DNA of 21,445 nt from a virus: the IMG/VR virus record IMGVR_UViG_3300030110_000912, positions 1,347 through 22,791 of that record. One strand, given 5' to 3'. The stretch's first letter is position 1; every line of letters begins with the position of its first letter. Positions 7,203 through 14,943 of the stretch are shown here, piece after piece. Below the pieces are notes generated by a model that had not been told where the DNA came from, did not search any database, and saw only the letters and a program-made list of their open reading frames with translations. Made by a program: the position numbers and the translations under genes.

Positions 7203-10200
7203 ATGTCGGATCAAGTCAGACTCAGAACCGATGTAGTTCTCTCTTGTATAATCGGCAAGATGCCGCCTTTACCTGAATACTTCAAAGCGATTGATGGTAT
7301 GACGCTGACGAAGCAGGACATGGCTGCCCTAGCCATGGCTAACCCATCATCCCCTTATTCATTCAAGGATCTTGAGGCTCCCATGGCCCCATCGCAGATG
7401 GTCATACCCGATCACAAGGATTACTTGGCAGGGCATACTAAGATAAACACGTCCTATGTTACCGATTGGCCTCTTGCTGCTGACGACAATCGTTTTGGAG
7501 AGAATAGCCCATTCGGTTCCAACTCCAATTGTTGCCCTCTGTTGCATGGGATGCAATGGGGAGATCCTCACTATGTCCAACACCTCTTTGATTTCCATAC
7601 TCATTCGGGGGAGCAACACGCGGAAACCGAAAGGAGGAACAAGCATGACTCTGAAAATGCTAAGATATTCGGCAACCCCCAGAAGTCAGTAAAGGCCATG
7701 CGTGACCATTCTCTAACGGCATCAGGGATGGAAGAGGAAGAATGGGAACAGACAAAGAGGGAACAACTAACGAACAACTTCGGTTTGCTACCCTATTTGT
7801 TTGGCCTTGAGTGGAACAGCGAAGAAGAGAATGAAAGATTCGTTGAGACTCTAGCCAAGTTGAGTCAGACCGAAGACATGGATTCTCCAGATGCACGAAA
7901 ACTCATGAATGATTGTCAAGGAAAATGTGGCATAACTTGGGACAGGGCCTTGAGGAACTGGAGAGATAGATTCACCCCTCTCAACGCATGGTGGCAGAGG
8001 CCGAGCGATCGAAGTGGCCCCACTTCCTCTGGAGAGGATATGTTTCACTCCCCATACACAGAAGATGAACCCGGACATAACTACCATTGGTGGGAGCCAT
8101 TCCAGTATTGGGGGGGTGTGGGGAGAGACTCGGCTTCGTTGAACTCCATGTTCTCCCAGACGTATCCTCGTATATTCAACGAGGGCTGGTTGGGTTCGTT
8201 CCTAACCGATGCCGTTCCCGTTGAGGGGCCACATATGCTGAGTGGCTCTCACTTCCCTGTCTCATCGAACACGACTCCCGAACACGCTCATGCTCATACT
8301 TCATCATCCATGCCCGAAGGAGTTGACTTTGAGAGAAGAAGGGCCAATTGGAGTCACGCTTCTAGGCATCATCATCTCTCTCCAGACCAGATAGAGGGAC
8401 AAGGTAGTAGGATGACCATTCCACCTTCTGCTTTCAACTTCAGTCGTCTGGGTCAGGCAATCATGTCCACATCCGATCTCAATAAACCACGAGCGGGCTT
8501 ATCCAGAGAGGAACACGTCAATTCAAATGATGACTATTATGACATTCATAACCGCCATGCAGAAAATACCGATGATGCCTTGGCATCAGTCATGATGGAT
8601 ATGGCTACTGAAGTCTCAAGTCAGTTTGGCCCGCAGCACCTCAAAGCAGCAGGAGGGGACATGAATGCGAACACATTGGCACGAGGCAACATACAGCAGT
8701 TGGCTCAAGCCGCAGAGTATGCACTCTTACGAGGCAACCCTCATTCCCATAGTTATTCGATACCAGACTACTCAAGTGGCATGAAGTCAATGAAGAGAGG
8801 TTCCTTTGGCCCGGTCAACCCAATGTCTGAATCCGTGGCCGCACCATCTCATAATAGTGGAAATACCGATGCATGGGGTCATCCAATGGATGCCACTCTT
8901 GGATGGAAATGGGACAGAGATGCAAATAAGGTCGTTTTCGATGTCAAGGATACACCATTCAAAACCCTTCAAAGAACCGCACACGAAGGTTTGGTTTCGG
9001 CAGTTGATCCATCATGGAGGAATAAGAAAGTCATGCCTTCAAATACTTCCGCAGGTATCTTCACATCCAATGATTCCACCATGGGTTTTCCGACGCTAAC
9101 GTATGACTTGGCTAAGTCCAATGATGACTATGAGCCAACAGGCGTCTTCAACTCGACCATTGAACCTGCTCATGTAGTGAGGGACTTGGATGATATGGAT
9201 ACGCTCAAGGGCTTTAGCGGGGATTGGGTCGTTCAGAAGAAACCCAAGGGAGATCATGTTCTGGTGAAGAAGGTCGGCAAAAGCATTGAACCCATGAGTC
9301 TGTCTGGTAAAGTCAAGAAATCTCTCAAAGACACCATCGAAGGGGATGTCGTTCTCGATGGCTTCGTGAAGGGCGACCTTCTGACTGTCGTTGATTTGCT
9401 TCTTCACAAAGGCGACGATTTACACATGGAACCACTTGAAGATAGGATAAACATCCTCAAGACCCTATACACTACGACTGATAACGTCCATTATCCATCT
9501 CCCAATTCATGCGTGAATACCGATGAGGAGGGTCTTACGAAGGCGATAGCCAATCTGGATAGGGAGGATTTACTCATTAGGGATGCAACATCCACATTCA
9601 TCAAGGGTCGAGATGTCCACCCCAAGTGGGTTCTCTATGCTCAGACGGACATCAGCAAAGCGGCAATTCTTCCACCATTGCCTGAAATTAGCGTGAAAGG
9701 CGCAGACATCATACTAGAATACCCTGCAATCCACAGACCCATCATAGTCAAGACAGAGGTTGATGAGGGTGGTAGGTACGTCGATTCATACGATGGCCCG
9801 GATTATCTAGTCAAGAACGCACAGATACAATTCGATATATGGAGTCCAGTAGCAGCGTTCCATATCGAACCAGATGATGACACTCTTCGTCATATCCCCT
9901 CATTCAACGTAAAACCGTTTATTCGCAAGTCGATAGACAAGGCTCCAGAAGTCATTACTGAATCAGAATTTGATGATGACAAAAGCGTGTCTGACATCAT
10001 GCGTCATGCGCGTAAGGCGATAACTAGCGACGATAAGGCATTATCTACCAAGGAGATACTAGCCTGTGTGGATGGTCTGACTGAGAAACTCCTTGAAAAT
10101 TACTCTGGAGAGTATGGTTTAGAACGTACTGAGGACAATAGATGGACTGTCAATGAGGCTATTGATGATGATATAGCGGAGAAATTTGCATTCCCCCGTA

Positions 10201-10508
10201 TGAATAGAGCATCATCAGATGGCGGAGCATGGTCAGGTATGCAAGCAGACATAACAATGCCAACCGGGCCTACTGAGATTACTGATGATGAAAACACCAC
10301 ATTTGGCGATCCTAAGCAGGATCAGATAGAAGTTGACCCGTCCACTATATTCAGACCTCTGCACATGGTCGTCAATACTGAGGATGGCGAAGCGGTTTTA
10401 GATGTTCAAGAGGATAAGGCAGTAGTTCGTTTCCCACTCAAAGAAAAAAATCACGAAGAGGAAGAAAACGACGTACTGCCAGCCAGTCGTTCTGATAAGG
10501 CTCTGTGA
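7203..10508 (+). CDS. Giant virion-cluster protein with degenerate DNA ligase-like domain
   Basis: 1101 residues; ATG 7203 follows GAGGTGGGG. Residues 1-640 are unrecognised: rich in His, Trp, Ser and Asn, with His clusters at 361-365 and 389-391. Residues ~660-815 line up with the adenylation domain of ATP-dependent DNA ligases. Motif I KxDG corresponds to KPKG at 680-683. Motif III (hLDGE...hDhL) corresponds to VVLDGF at 716-721 plus VVDLLL (729-734), then EPLEDR (743-748). Motif IV corresponds to EDLLIRD (788-794), and motif V to HPKWVLY (806-812). The adenylated Lys position is kept, but the Asp of KxDG, the Glu of DGE and the motif V lysines are missing. I infer a catalytically dead or repurposed domain. 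The C-terminal ~200 residues are acidic. The site between portal and protease suggests an internal or minor head protein. The stop overlaps the protease start (GTGA). Confidence 0.8.
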   Translation: MSDQVRLRTDVVLSCIIGKMPPLPEYFKAIDGMTLTKQDMAALAMANPSSPYSFKDLEAPMAPSQMVIPDHKDYLAGHTKINTSYVTDWPLAADDNRFGENSPFGSNSNCCPLLHGMQWGDPHYVQHLFDFHTHSGEQHAETERRNKHDSENAKIFGNPQKSVKAMRDHSLTASGMEEEEWEQTKREQLTNNFGLLPYLFGLEWNSEEENERFVETLAKLSQTEDMDSPDARKLMNDCQGKCGITWDRALRNWRDRFTPLNAWWQRPSDRSGPTSSGEDMFHSPYTEDEPGHNYHWWEPFQYWGGVGRDSASLNSMFSQTYPRIFNEGWLGSFLTDAVPVEGPHMLSGSHFPVSSNTTPEHAHAHTSSSMPEGVDFERRRANWSHASRHHHLSPDQIEGQGSRMTIPPSAFNFSRLGQAIMSTSDLNKPRAGLSREEHVNSNDDYYDIHNRHAENTDDALASVMMDMATEVSSQFGPQHLKAAGGDMNANTLARGNIQQLAQAAEYALLRGNPHSHSYSIPDYSSGMKSMKRGSFGPVNPMSESVAAPSHNSGNTDAWGHPMDATLGWKWDRDANKVVFDVKDTPFKTLQRTAHEGLVSAVDPSWRNKKVMPSNTSAGIFTSNDSTMGFPTLTYDLAKSNDDYEPTGVFNSTIEPAHVVRDLDDMDTLKGFSGDWVVQKKPKGDHVLVKKVGKSIEPMSLSGKVKKSLKDTIEGDVVLDGFVKGDLLTVVDLLLHKGDDLHMEPLEDRINILKTLYTTTDNVHYPSPNSCVNTDEEGLTKAIANLDREDLLIRDATSTFIKGRDVHPKWVLYAQTDISKAAILPPLPEISVKGADIILEYPAIHRPIIVKTEVDEGGRYVDSYDGPDYLVKNAQIQFDIWSPVAAFHIEPDDDTLRHIPSFNVKPFIRKSIDKAPEVITESEFDDDKSVSDIMRHARKAITSDDKALSTKEILACVDGLTEKLLENYSGEYGLERTEDNRWTVNEAIDDDIAEKFAFPRMNRASSDGGAWSGMQADITMPTGPTEITDDENTTFGDPKQDQIEVDPSTIFRPLHMVVNTEDGEAVLDVQEDKAVVRFPLKEKNHEEEENDVLPASRSDKAL

Positions 10509-11926
10509 GTCCTGACAACTCTGTCATGCCGTCTTTGATATACCATTGTAAGAGATTGGTCGAATTAATGGCAACCGCAGAGATGCAAGAACCCTCAGTA
10601 GGATGGTCTGCTTTCGGAGCAGACTTCATTCTCAAGCAGGACATAGGCAATGACCTCTTTGTTGCAGGATATGCAAGTGTGGACATGGTTGACAAGCAGG
10701 GTGACAGAATCCCTGCCGCCGCGCTCAAGAAGGCTTTTGGCAGTTTCATGGACAATGCTGCCTTCAGGAACGTACAGTTGGCACATAGCGGGATTCAAGT
10801 CGGAGAAGTAGTCCCATCCTTTACAGATTCACAAGGGCGCGTATGGAAGTCAGAGGTCGATGACCACGGACTATTCGTCGTATGCAGGATACGCAACGAC
10901 ATCCAGAAAGCACGAGAAGTGCAAAAGCAAGTGCGAGATGGAGATCTCCGCGCCTTTTCAATCGGCGGACAGGCTTTGTTCCGAGTGAGCAAGCACACCC
11001 CAGAGCATGGGAACCACCGAGAGATTACTGACCTTGAGTTGCATGAGATAACCCTTTGTAAGAAGGGCATCAACCCAGAGGCCAGATACACAATCCTAAA
11101 AATGGATAATGAAAAGGAAGTAAATAAAATGACTGATAGCGAAGCATTAGTAGAAATAAGAGATAGCCTGAGTGGAATACTCAGCAAACTCGATAAGAAC
11201 GAAGATAAGTCCGAGGAGAAGTCCGAGGAGAAGTCGATGACCTATGAGGAAGAGAATCCGAAGATGGAGAAATCCACTCAAGACGCTCTCTCATACATCG
11301 ACACTCTTGAGAAGTTCGCGCACGAGAAGGGCGTGAACCTTGACGGACTTAGGGAACACTTTGGCCTAGAGAAGGCTTACATGGTCGGCGTTGACGGCTC
11401 TGGCGGCTACTCTCACAGAGGCATGGGTGATGAGATCGGTGCAGGAGAGGACGCTACTGAAGTGACCTACCCTTCCCTATCTGCTCCCGGCGGCAACAAG
11501 TACGTCATCAAGCAGCCCGGTGTTGCTAACATGGCATACAATGCTCCTTCTGGTGACAGCAATGTCATCAAGACCGAGGACATTACTGCCAGCGACCTTG
11601 AGAGAGGTTACTCGGCATACGCATCCCTACGCGACGAAGAGGCACTCAAGACCCTAGTAAAGCAGGATTGGGAAACTCGCTACGACGCAGAGACAGCCCG
11701 CGCACTTGAGGTGCAGAAGGCTAAGGATTACGGAGGACAGATTTCAACCCTCAAGGCAGAGATTGAGAACCTCAAGTCATCTGGCGCAGAGGAAATCAAG
11801 AAGTCTGCTGAAGCAACGACCGACATTCGCATCCCCACACACGAGGAGTTTGCCACTATGGGAACCGACTTAGATGGATGGAAGGCCACCGAGGATCTAG
11901 CACGGAGGGCATTGCGAGGCGAGTAA
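10505..11926 (+). CDS. Prohead protease with scaffold-like C-terminal tail
   Basis: 473 residues. Residues ~30-200 resemble phage prohead serine proteases (XkdF/U35-like): VAGYASVDMVDKQGDRI (53-69), likely catalytic His94 in LAHSG, likely Ser152 in AFSIGG, and the closing ELHEITLCKKGINPEARY (178-195). After a charged linker with SEEKSEEKS repeats (about 236-244), the C-terminal ~220 residues include coiled coil (ISTLKAEIENLKSS) and look like a scaffold/delta domain removed during maturation. Such protease-scaffold fusions are known in HK97-type viruses. GTG 10505 overlaps the previous stop as GTGA, with AAGG 4 nt upstream. ATG 10568 is an alternative start, and a TATA-like TTTGATATA lies about 29 nt before it. 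The capsid gene follows. Confidence 0.88.
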   Translation: MSPDNSVMPSLIYHCKRLVELMATAEMQEPSVGWSAFGADFILKQDIGNDLFVAGYASVDMVDKQGDRIPAAALKKAFGSFMDNAAFRNVQLAHSGIQVGEVVPSFTDSQGRVWKSEVDDHGLFVVCRIRNDIQKAREVQKQVRDGDLRAFSIGGQALFRVSKHTPEHGNHREITDLELHEITLCKKGINPEARYTILKMDNEKEVNKMTDSEALVEIRDSLSGILSKLDKNEDKSEEKSEEKSMTYEEENPKMEKSTQDALSYIDTLEKFAHEKGVNLDGLREHFGLEKAYMVGVDGSGGYSHRGMGDEIGAGEDATEVTYPSLSAPGGNKYVIKQPGVANMAYNAPSGDSNVIKTEDITASDLERGYSAYASLRDEEALKTLVKQDWETRYDAETARALEVQKAKDYGGQISTLKAEIENLKSSGAEEIKKSAEATTDIRIPTHEEFATMGTDLDGWKATEDLARRALRGE

Positions 11927-11944
11927 TCGTTTCTGGGATGACAC

Positions 11945-11964
11945 GGAGAAAATAGGAAGTGAAA
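11945..11964 (+). promoter_or_regulatory. Translation leader of the major capsid gene (copy 1)
   Basis: A 20-nt stretch immediately before the capsid start differs at only one position from the stretch at 13148-13167 before the next gene. It contains GGAAGTGA, a near match to the archaeal/bacterial anti-Shine-Dalgarno complement, ending 5 nt before ATG 11968. A shared strong ribosome-binding leader for abundant virion proteins is the simplest reading; a transcript-processing or protein-binding site is possible. Confidence 0.6.
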
Positions 11965-11967
11965 AAT

Positions 11968-13131
11968 ATGAGTGGATCAAGAGGATACATACGAACGATT
12001 GAAGACATGGAGAGGCTATACTATGGTGCGGGTGCAGGAGCAAACGCATGGGCCTACTCTGGAACCGACCTACTAAAGGCAGATTCGCCTTTGGTGAGCA
12101 GCACTACCGGAACATACCAAGCGATCTTTGGACGCAAGGTATGGTCACAGTTGAACCAAGAGTTCAACGCATTTAGCATTCTGCCCAAGAAGCCTTGGGA
12201 AAAGAGTGGATGGAGAGTCGTAACTGACAAGCCCGACAGCACCAAGGGCGGCGGACTACCTGAGAACGGAACCCTGCCAGAAACGACCAAGCCGACCTTC
12301 GCAGAGGTCAGCACCAAGCCCAAGACCGTGGCACACACCTTCGACCTGAGCGAGACAGCAATGTTCCTCGCTGACAAGGACGACGGATTGGGCGACGCAA
12401 GGGCAGTCATGAAGATGGAAATGGCAAAGCACCACGCAGAACACATCAACACGATGCTGCTTCAAGACGTGAACACGGTAGCAGGGAACGACTTTGAGTC
12501 CCTAGACCGATGCATATCTTCGTCTTTCACCGAGTCAGCAACTGACTTCGTGGACTTAATCACCGATCACAACCAATACAACATCACCAGAAACGGAGCC
12601 GGAGAAGGTTCTCAGCAATGGTACGATGCTAACTGCGATGCAGGAGCAGCAGGTGCTGCCCGCGCTCTCAGCCTGAACGTGATTGACGGAATGTTCCGCA
12701 CGATCTGGGAGAAGGGTGGACAGCCAAAGGTTATCCTAACTGGCTACGACACTCTGGAGAAGGTTCAGCAACTACTCCAGCCTCAACAGAGGTTCACGGA
12801 GATGAAGAGGGTAGTACCCGGCGTCAACGGCGTCAAGGGTGTTCCCGGTATGGAAGCAGGATTCGTTGTGGCAACCTACAACGGCGTTCCACTAATTCCA
12901 TCCAAGGACGTGACGGCGGATTCCGGCGAACTGTCAAGGATGTATTTCATGGACAGCGACTATATGTATTTCTGCACGGCCAAGCCAACCCTATACCACG
13001 AGTCTGGTATCGAGACTGGCGACCCATTCGGGATCAACAGGCTAGGACAGATGGGTATGTTCCACACGATGGGCGACCTATGGCAACTATTCTACCGAGC
13101 GCACGGAAAGGTGAGGGACATCGCCGCATAG
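11968..13131 (+). CDS. Major capsid protein, HK97 fold
   Basis: 387 residues from ATG 11968. The frame also opens with GTG 11959, but the GGAAGTGA leader is correctly spaced only for the ATG. The protein forms the icosahedral shell. An N-terminal ~60 residues could be trimmed by the protease. A Gly/Thr/Pro-rich loop at about 90-115 (GGGLPENGTLPETTKP) fits an HK97 E-loop, followed by a long helix through MKMEMAKHHAEHINTML and a P/A-domain region. The C-terminus GINRLGQMGMFHTMG is typical of archaeal tailed-virus capsids. Compared with its neighbours the gene uses more C-ending codons (AAC, GAC, ATC, ACC), consistent with very high expression. Assignment rests on length, position after the protease and these features; I have not aligned it to a database. 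Confidence 0.88.
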   Translation: MSGSRGYIRTIEDMERLYYGAGAGANAWAYSGTDLLKADSPLVSSTTGTYQAIFGRKVWSQLNQEFNAFSILPKKPWEKSGWRVVTDKPDSTKGGGLPENGTLPETTKPTFAEVSTKPKTVAHTFDLSETAMFLADKDDGLGDARAVMKMEMAKHHAEHINTMLLQDVNTVAGNDFESLDRCISSSFTESATDFVDLITDHNQYNITRNGAGEGSQQWYDANCDAGAAGAARALSLNVIDGMFRTIWEKGGQPKVILTGYDTLEKVQQLLQPQQRFTEMKRVVPGVNGVKGVPGMEAGFVVATYNGVPLIPSKDVTADSGELSRMYFMDSDYMYFCTAKPTLYHESGIETGDPFGINRLGQMGMFHTMGDLWQLFYRAHGKVRDIAA

Positions 13132-13147
13132 GTGTTCGGAGAATGAT

Positions 13148-13167
13148 GGAGAAAAAAGGAAGTGAAA
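13148..13167 (+). promoter_or_regulatory. Translation leader (copy 2) upstream of the post-capsid gene
   Basis: Nineteen of 20 bases match the leader at 11945-11964. The GGAAGTGA core ends 6 nt before ATG 13172. An out-of-frame ATG at 13167 lies inside it. It likely gives the following small protein a translation rate similar to the capsid protein, as expected for a stoichiometric decoration protein. Confidence 0.6.
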
Positions 13168-13171
13168 TGAA

Positions 13172-13543
13172 ATGGCAAACACGAATCTAACAGGAAACGG
13201 AACAGTAGTCTTCGACAGCCGCCTATGGGGTGGAGTCGGAGAGGCAGACACAGCATGGCTACAAAGCCCAATGGGAAGCAACAGCGTGACAGGCACGATC
13301 AGCATGGCCGTCGTTGATGTCGTAATCACAGATGGAGATGCGGCAGCGGCTTACGATCTAGCACTAGCGACCAACGCAGTAGTTGGTTCAGAACTAATTG
13401 GTATCCTAAGCCTACACAACGTCACAACTGCGGCAGGGAACGCATTCGCAGAAGCAGGAATGGTATCAACCACGACTCTGCTAAAGTTCACCGGCGTAGG
13501 TAATAACGGCGACACAATTAGGATTACGTTCCTATACAGGTGA
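13172..13543 (+). CDS. Small beta-rich virion protein, probable capsid decoration
   Basis: 123 residues, rich in Gly, Thr, Val and Ala with alternating hydrophobic patterns that suggest a beta-sandwich. It has no Cys, no charged clusters and no signal peptide. It ends in DTIRITFLYR, similar to the TIRIIVLHE end of the protein at 14037, hinting at a common fold. It directly follows the major capsid gene and shares its leader, so I infer an abundant particle protein such as a head decoration or stabilisation protein. The family is not certain. Confidence 0.75.
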   Translation: MANTNLTGNGTVVFDSRLWGGVGEADTAWLQSPMGSNSVTGTISMAVVDVVITDGDAAAAYDLALATNAVVGSELIGILSLHNVTTAAGNAFAEAGMVSTTTLLKFTGVGNNGDTIRITFLYR

Positions 13544-13554
13544 AGGTGAGCCAA

Positions 13555-14040
13555 ATGGCTCTTAGCCTTCGATATGCAGGAGCGCGACCCTACACAGAGT
13601 TGCGTATCGGTAAGTACCAAGTCATGGGATTCTCCCGTGGCATGGTGCGTGACGATGTTCCAGAGGATCTGATAAAGAACACAATCATGCCGATGATAGC
13701 AAACGGTGCAACCGCGTGGGAAGTCATAGGTACTGAAACCGCTCAAGCGAAGAAGATGCTTGATGTGGTCGAGGAACCCGTGGCAAAACCCGAACCAAAG
13801 CCCGAACCAGAACCGGAGCCGGAACCCGTAGTCGAGAAAAAGACTGAACCCTTGCCACCCATGACGGACAAGGAAGTCGATGTTGACATTCTACTAGCAG
13901 CATCGGGTTTCGATACGAAACTAACACGGGCGCAGATGATGGCATGGTGTTCTGATAAGGGGATACCAGTCAATAACCGCTCGACCAAAGCGTCTATGAC
14001 TGATGCTGCCCGTGCTTACGTCACGGGGGCATCTGAGTGA
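13555..14040 (+). CDS. Virion-associated protein with Pro/Glu linker and HeH/SAP-like domain
   Basis: 161 residues from ATG 13555, preceded by GGTGAG at 4-5 nt. In-frame GTGs at 13540 and 13546 are weaker alternatives. The N-terminal ~65 residues form a small alpha/beta domain (YTELRIGKYQVMGFSRGMV). A stiff EPKPEPEPEPEP linker follows at about 80-95. The last ~50 residues (LTRAQMMAWCSDKGIPVNN, then STKASMTDAARAYV) have the helix-extended-helix pattern of HeH/LEM/SAP domains, which bind nucleic acid or proteins. Similar small proteins occur just after capsid genes in tailed viruses, but the role here is inferred from position. Confidence 0.75.
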   Translation: MALSLRYAGARPYTELRIGKYQVMGFSRGMVRDDVPEDLIKNTIMPMIANGATAWEVIGTETAQAKKMLDVVEEPVAKPEPKPEPEPEPEPVVEKKTEPLPPMTDKEVDVDILLAASGFDTKLTRAQMMAWCSDKGIPVNNRSTKASMTDAARAYVTGASE

Positions 14041-14564
14041 CTGATTCATACGCAGACATTGACGATGGCGTTGGCCGCTATGCGAGCCGATGCCGTGTCA
14101 ATCGAAGAATCCTGACTCTAACCGCAGATGGAACGAACTCCCTCAATGGGACATTGGATCTCAATGGCAAGATAGGAAGAATAGTCCTTGACCCATCGAG
14201 AGTGACTTGTGGTTCCAACACAGCAACGGGCGGTTCGCTCAAGATAACAATGGATGTCGAGGATAGCGGAGGAACTGAGTATCCTTACTGTGACACCATT
14301 GCAGCACTTGATGTTAGAACGGCAAGCAATACTCCTCTGAATTTCCAAACATCAGAGGGAGCAAACATGAATGCAGACGGAGGAGCCACTAGCGGTGTTC
14401 ATTTCACCGTGGCCGCTCCCGCTTCTTCAACGACCGGCGGAGTTACGATCGACGAAGCAGCATCATGGAATGGCCTTGTGTGCGGACGTGTCAGATTCAC
14501 AGTAGCGACCTCTAATAGTACGTTTTCGGCAGGAACGATACGAATAATCGTCCTCCACGAGTAG
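14037..14564 (+). CDS. Beta-rich virion protein; unknown
   Basis: 175 residues from GTG 14037, which overlaps the previous stop as GTGA. The sequence is almost entirely predicted beta structure, rich in Thr, Ser, Gly and Asn (LTLTADGTNSLNGTLDLNG; GGSLKITMDVEDSG), ending in AGTIRIIVLHE. The composition and strand-dense pattern suit a decoration, neck or fibre-base protein. It may share a fold with the post-capsid protein at 13172 through the related C-terminal strand. It is the last gene before the longest non-coding gap in the window (50 nt), so it may end the first transcription unit. Confidence 0.72.
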   Translation: MTDSYADIDDGVGRYASRCRVNRRILTLTADGTNSLNGTLDLNGKIGRIVLDPSRVTCGSNTATGGSLKITMDVEDSGGTEYPYCDTIAALDVRTASNTPLNFQTSEGANMNADGGATSGVHFTVAAPASSTTGGVTIDEAASWNGLVCGRVRFTVATSNSTFSAGTIRIIVLHE

Positions 14565-14565
14565 T

Positions 14566-14614
14566 CGAAAAAAAAATATATCTTAAATAGGATTGTCTCC
14601 AAGGTTGTTTCAGT
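14566..14614 (+). promoter_or_regulatory. Candidate archaeal promoter (BRE/TATA) for 14615
   Basis: The longest intergenic gap of the window holds an A-run (14568-14576) leading into ATATATCTTAAATAGG. A TATA-like TTAAATA (14583-14589) is centred about 29 nt before ATG 14615, and the A-rich stretch upstream could act as the TFB-recognition element. This spacing would place the transcription start at or just before the ATG (leaderless). Only a distant AAGG (14601-14604) resembles a ribosome-binding site, which agrees. It would start a second late transcript. Confidence 0.55.
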
Positions 14615-14929
14615 ATGGCACTTACAGTCGAGCAACTTGGAAGAACGAATGTGACAGGGAACAGGCTAACTGTTGCCCTCAAAATAACTTTTGACAACAG
14701 TTATCCAACTGGTGGAGAAGCACTTGACTTGACTACATATGTCTCCAACATAGAGACAGTCCACGTTGAGAACATGGACGGCTATTTCTTGGAGTACGAT
14801 AGGACAAACAAGAAAGTCCTAGTCTTTGAATCAGGTGCAGACGGATCAAACAACGATGAAGTCGGCAATGCATCGTCTGCTCTCGATGGTAAAATCTCCT
14901 TCATCACAGTCACAGGTGGACGAGCCTAA
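14615..14929 (+). CDS. Small virion protein of a type common in marine tailed viruses
   Basis: 104 residues. The sequence pattern (MALTVEQLGR at the start, ITFDNSYPTGGEALD, then YFLEYDRTNKKVLVF) resembles short structural proteins frequently seen in marine phage and virus genomes, where they lie near capsid or neck genes. It is beta-rich, Gly/Asp-containing and lacks cysteines. It is the first gene after the candidate promoter. I infer a decoration or neck-associated particle protein; the exact site in the particle is not evident. Confidence 0.75.
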   Translation: MALTVEQLGRTNVTGNRLTVALKITFDNSYPTGGEALDLTTYVSNIETVHVENMDGYFLEYDRTNKKVLVFESGADGSNNDEVGNASSALDGKISFITVTGGRA

Positions 14930-14943
14930 TCGGGGGCTTGCCG

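Noticed and set aside
9210-9640. A functional ATP-dependent DNA ligase
   Set aside because: The motif I Asp, the motif III Glu and the motif V lysines are missing, and the domain is inside a structural-cluster protein; I call it ligase-like only.
13724-13988. Minus-strand frames with GSGSGSG or VLVRALVRVL runs
   Set aside because: These are mirror images of the Pro-Glu linker codons in the + strand gene.
14566-14580. Transcription terminator at the A-tract
   Set aside because: Archaeal and bacterial intrinsic terminators end in T-runs on the coding strand. This is an A-run with no hairpin and fits a promoter better.
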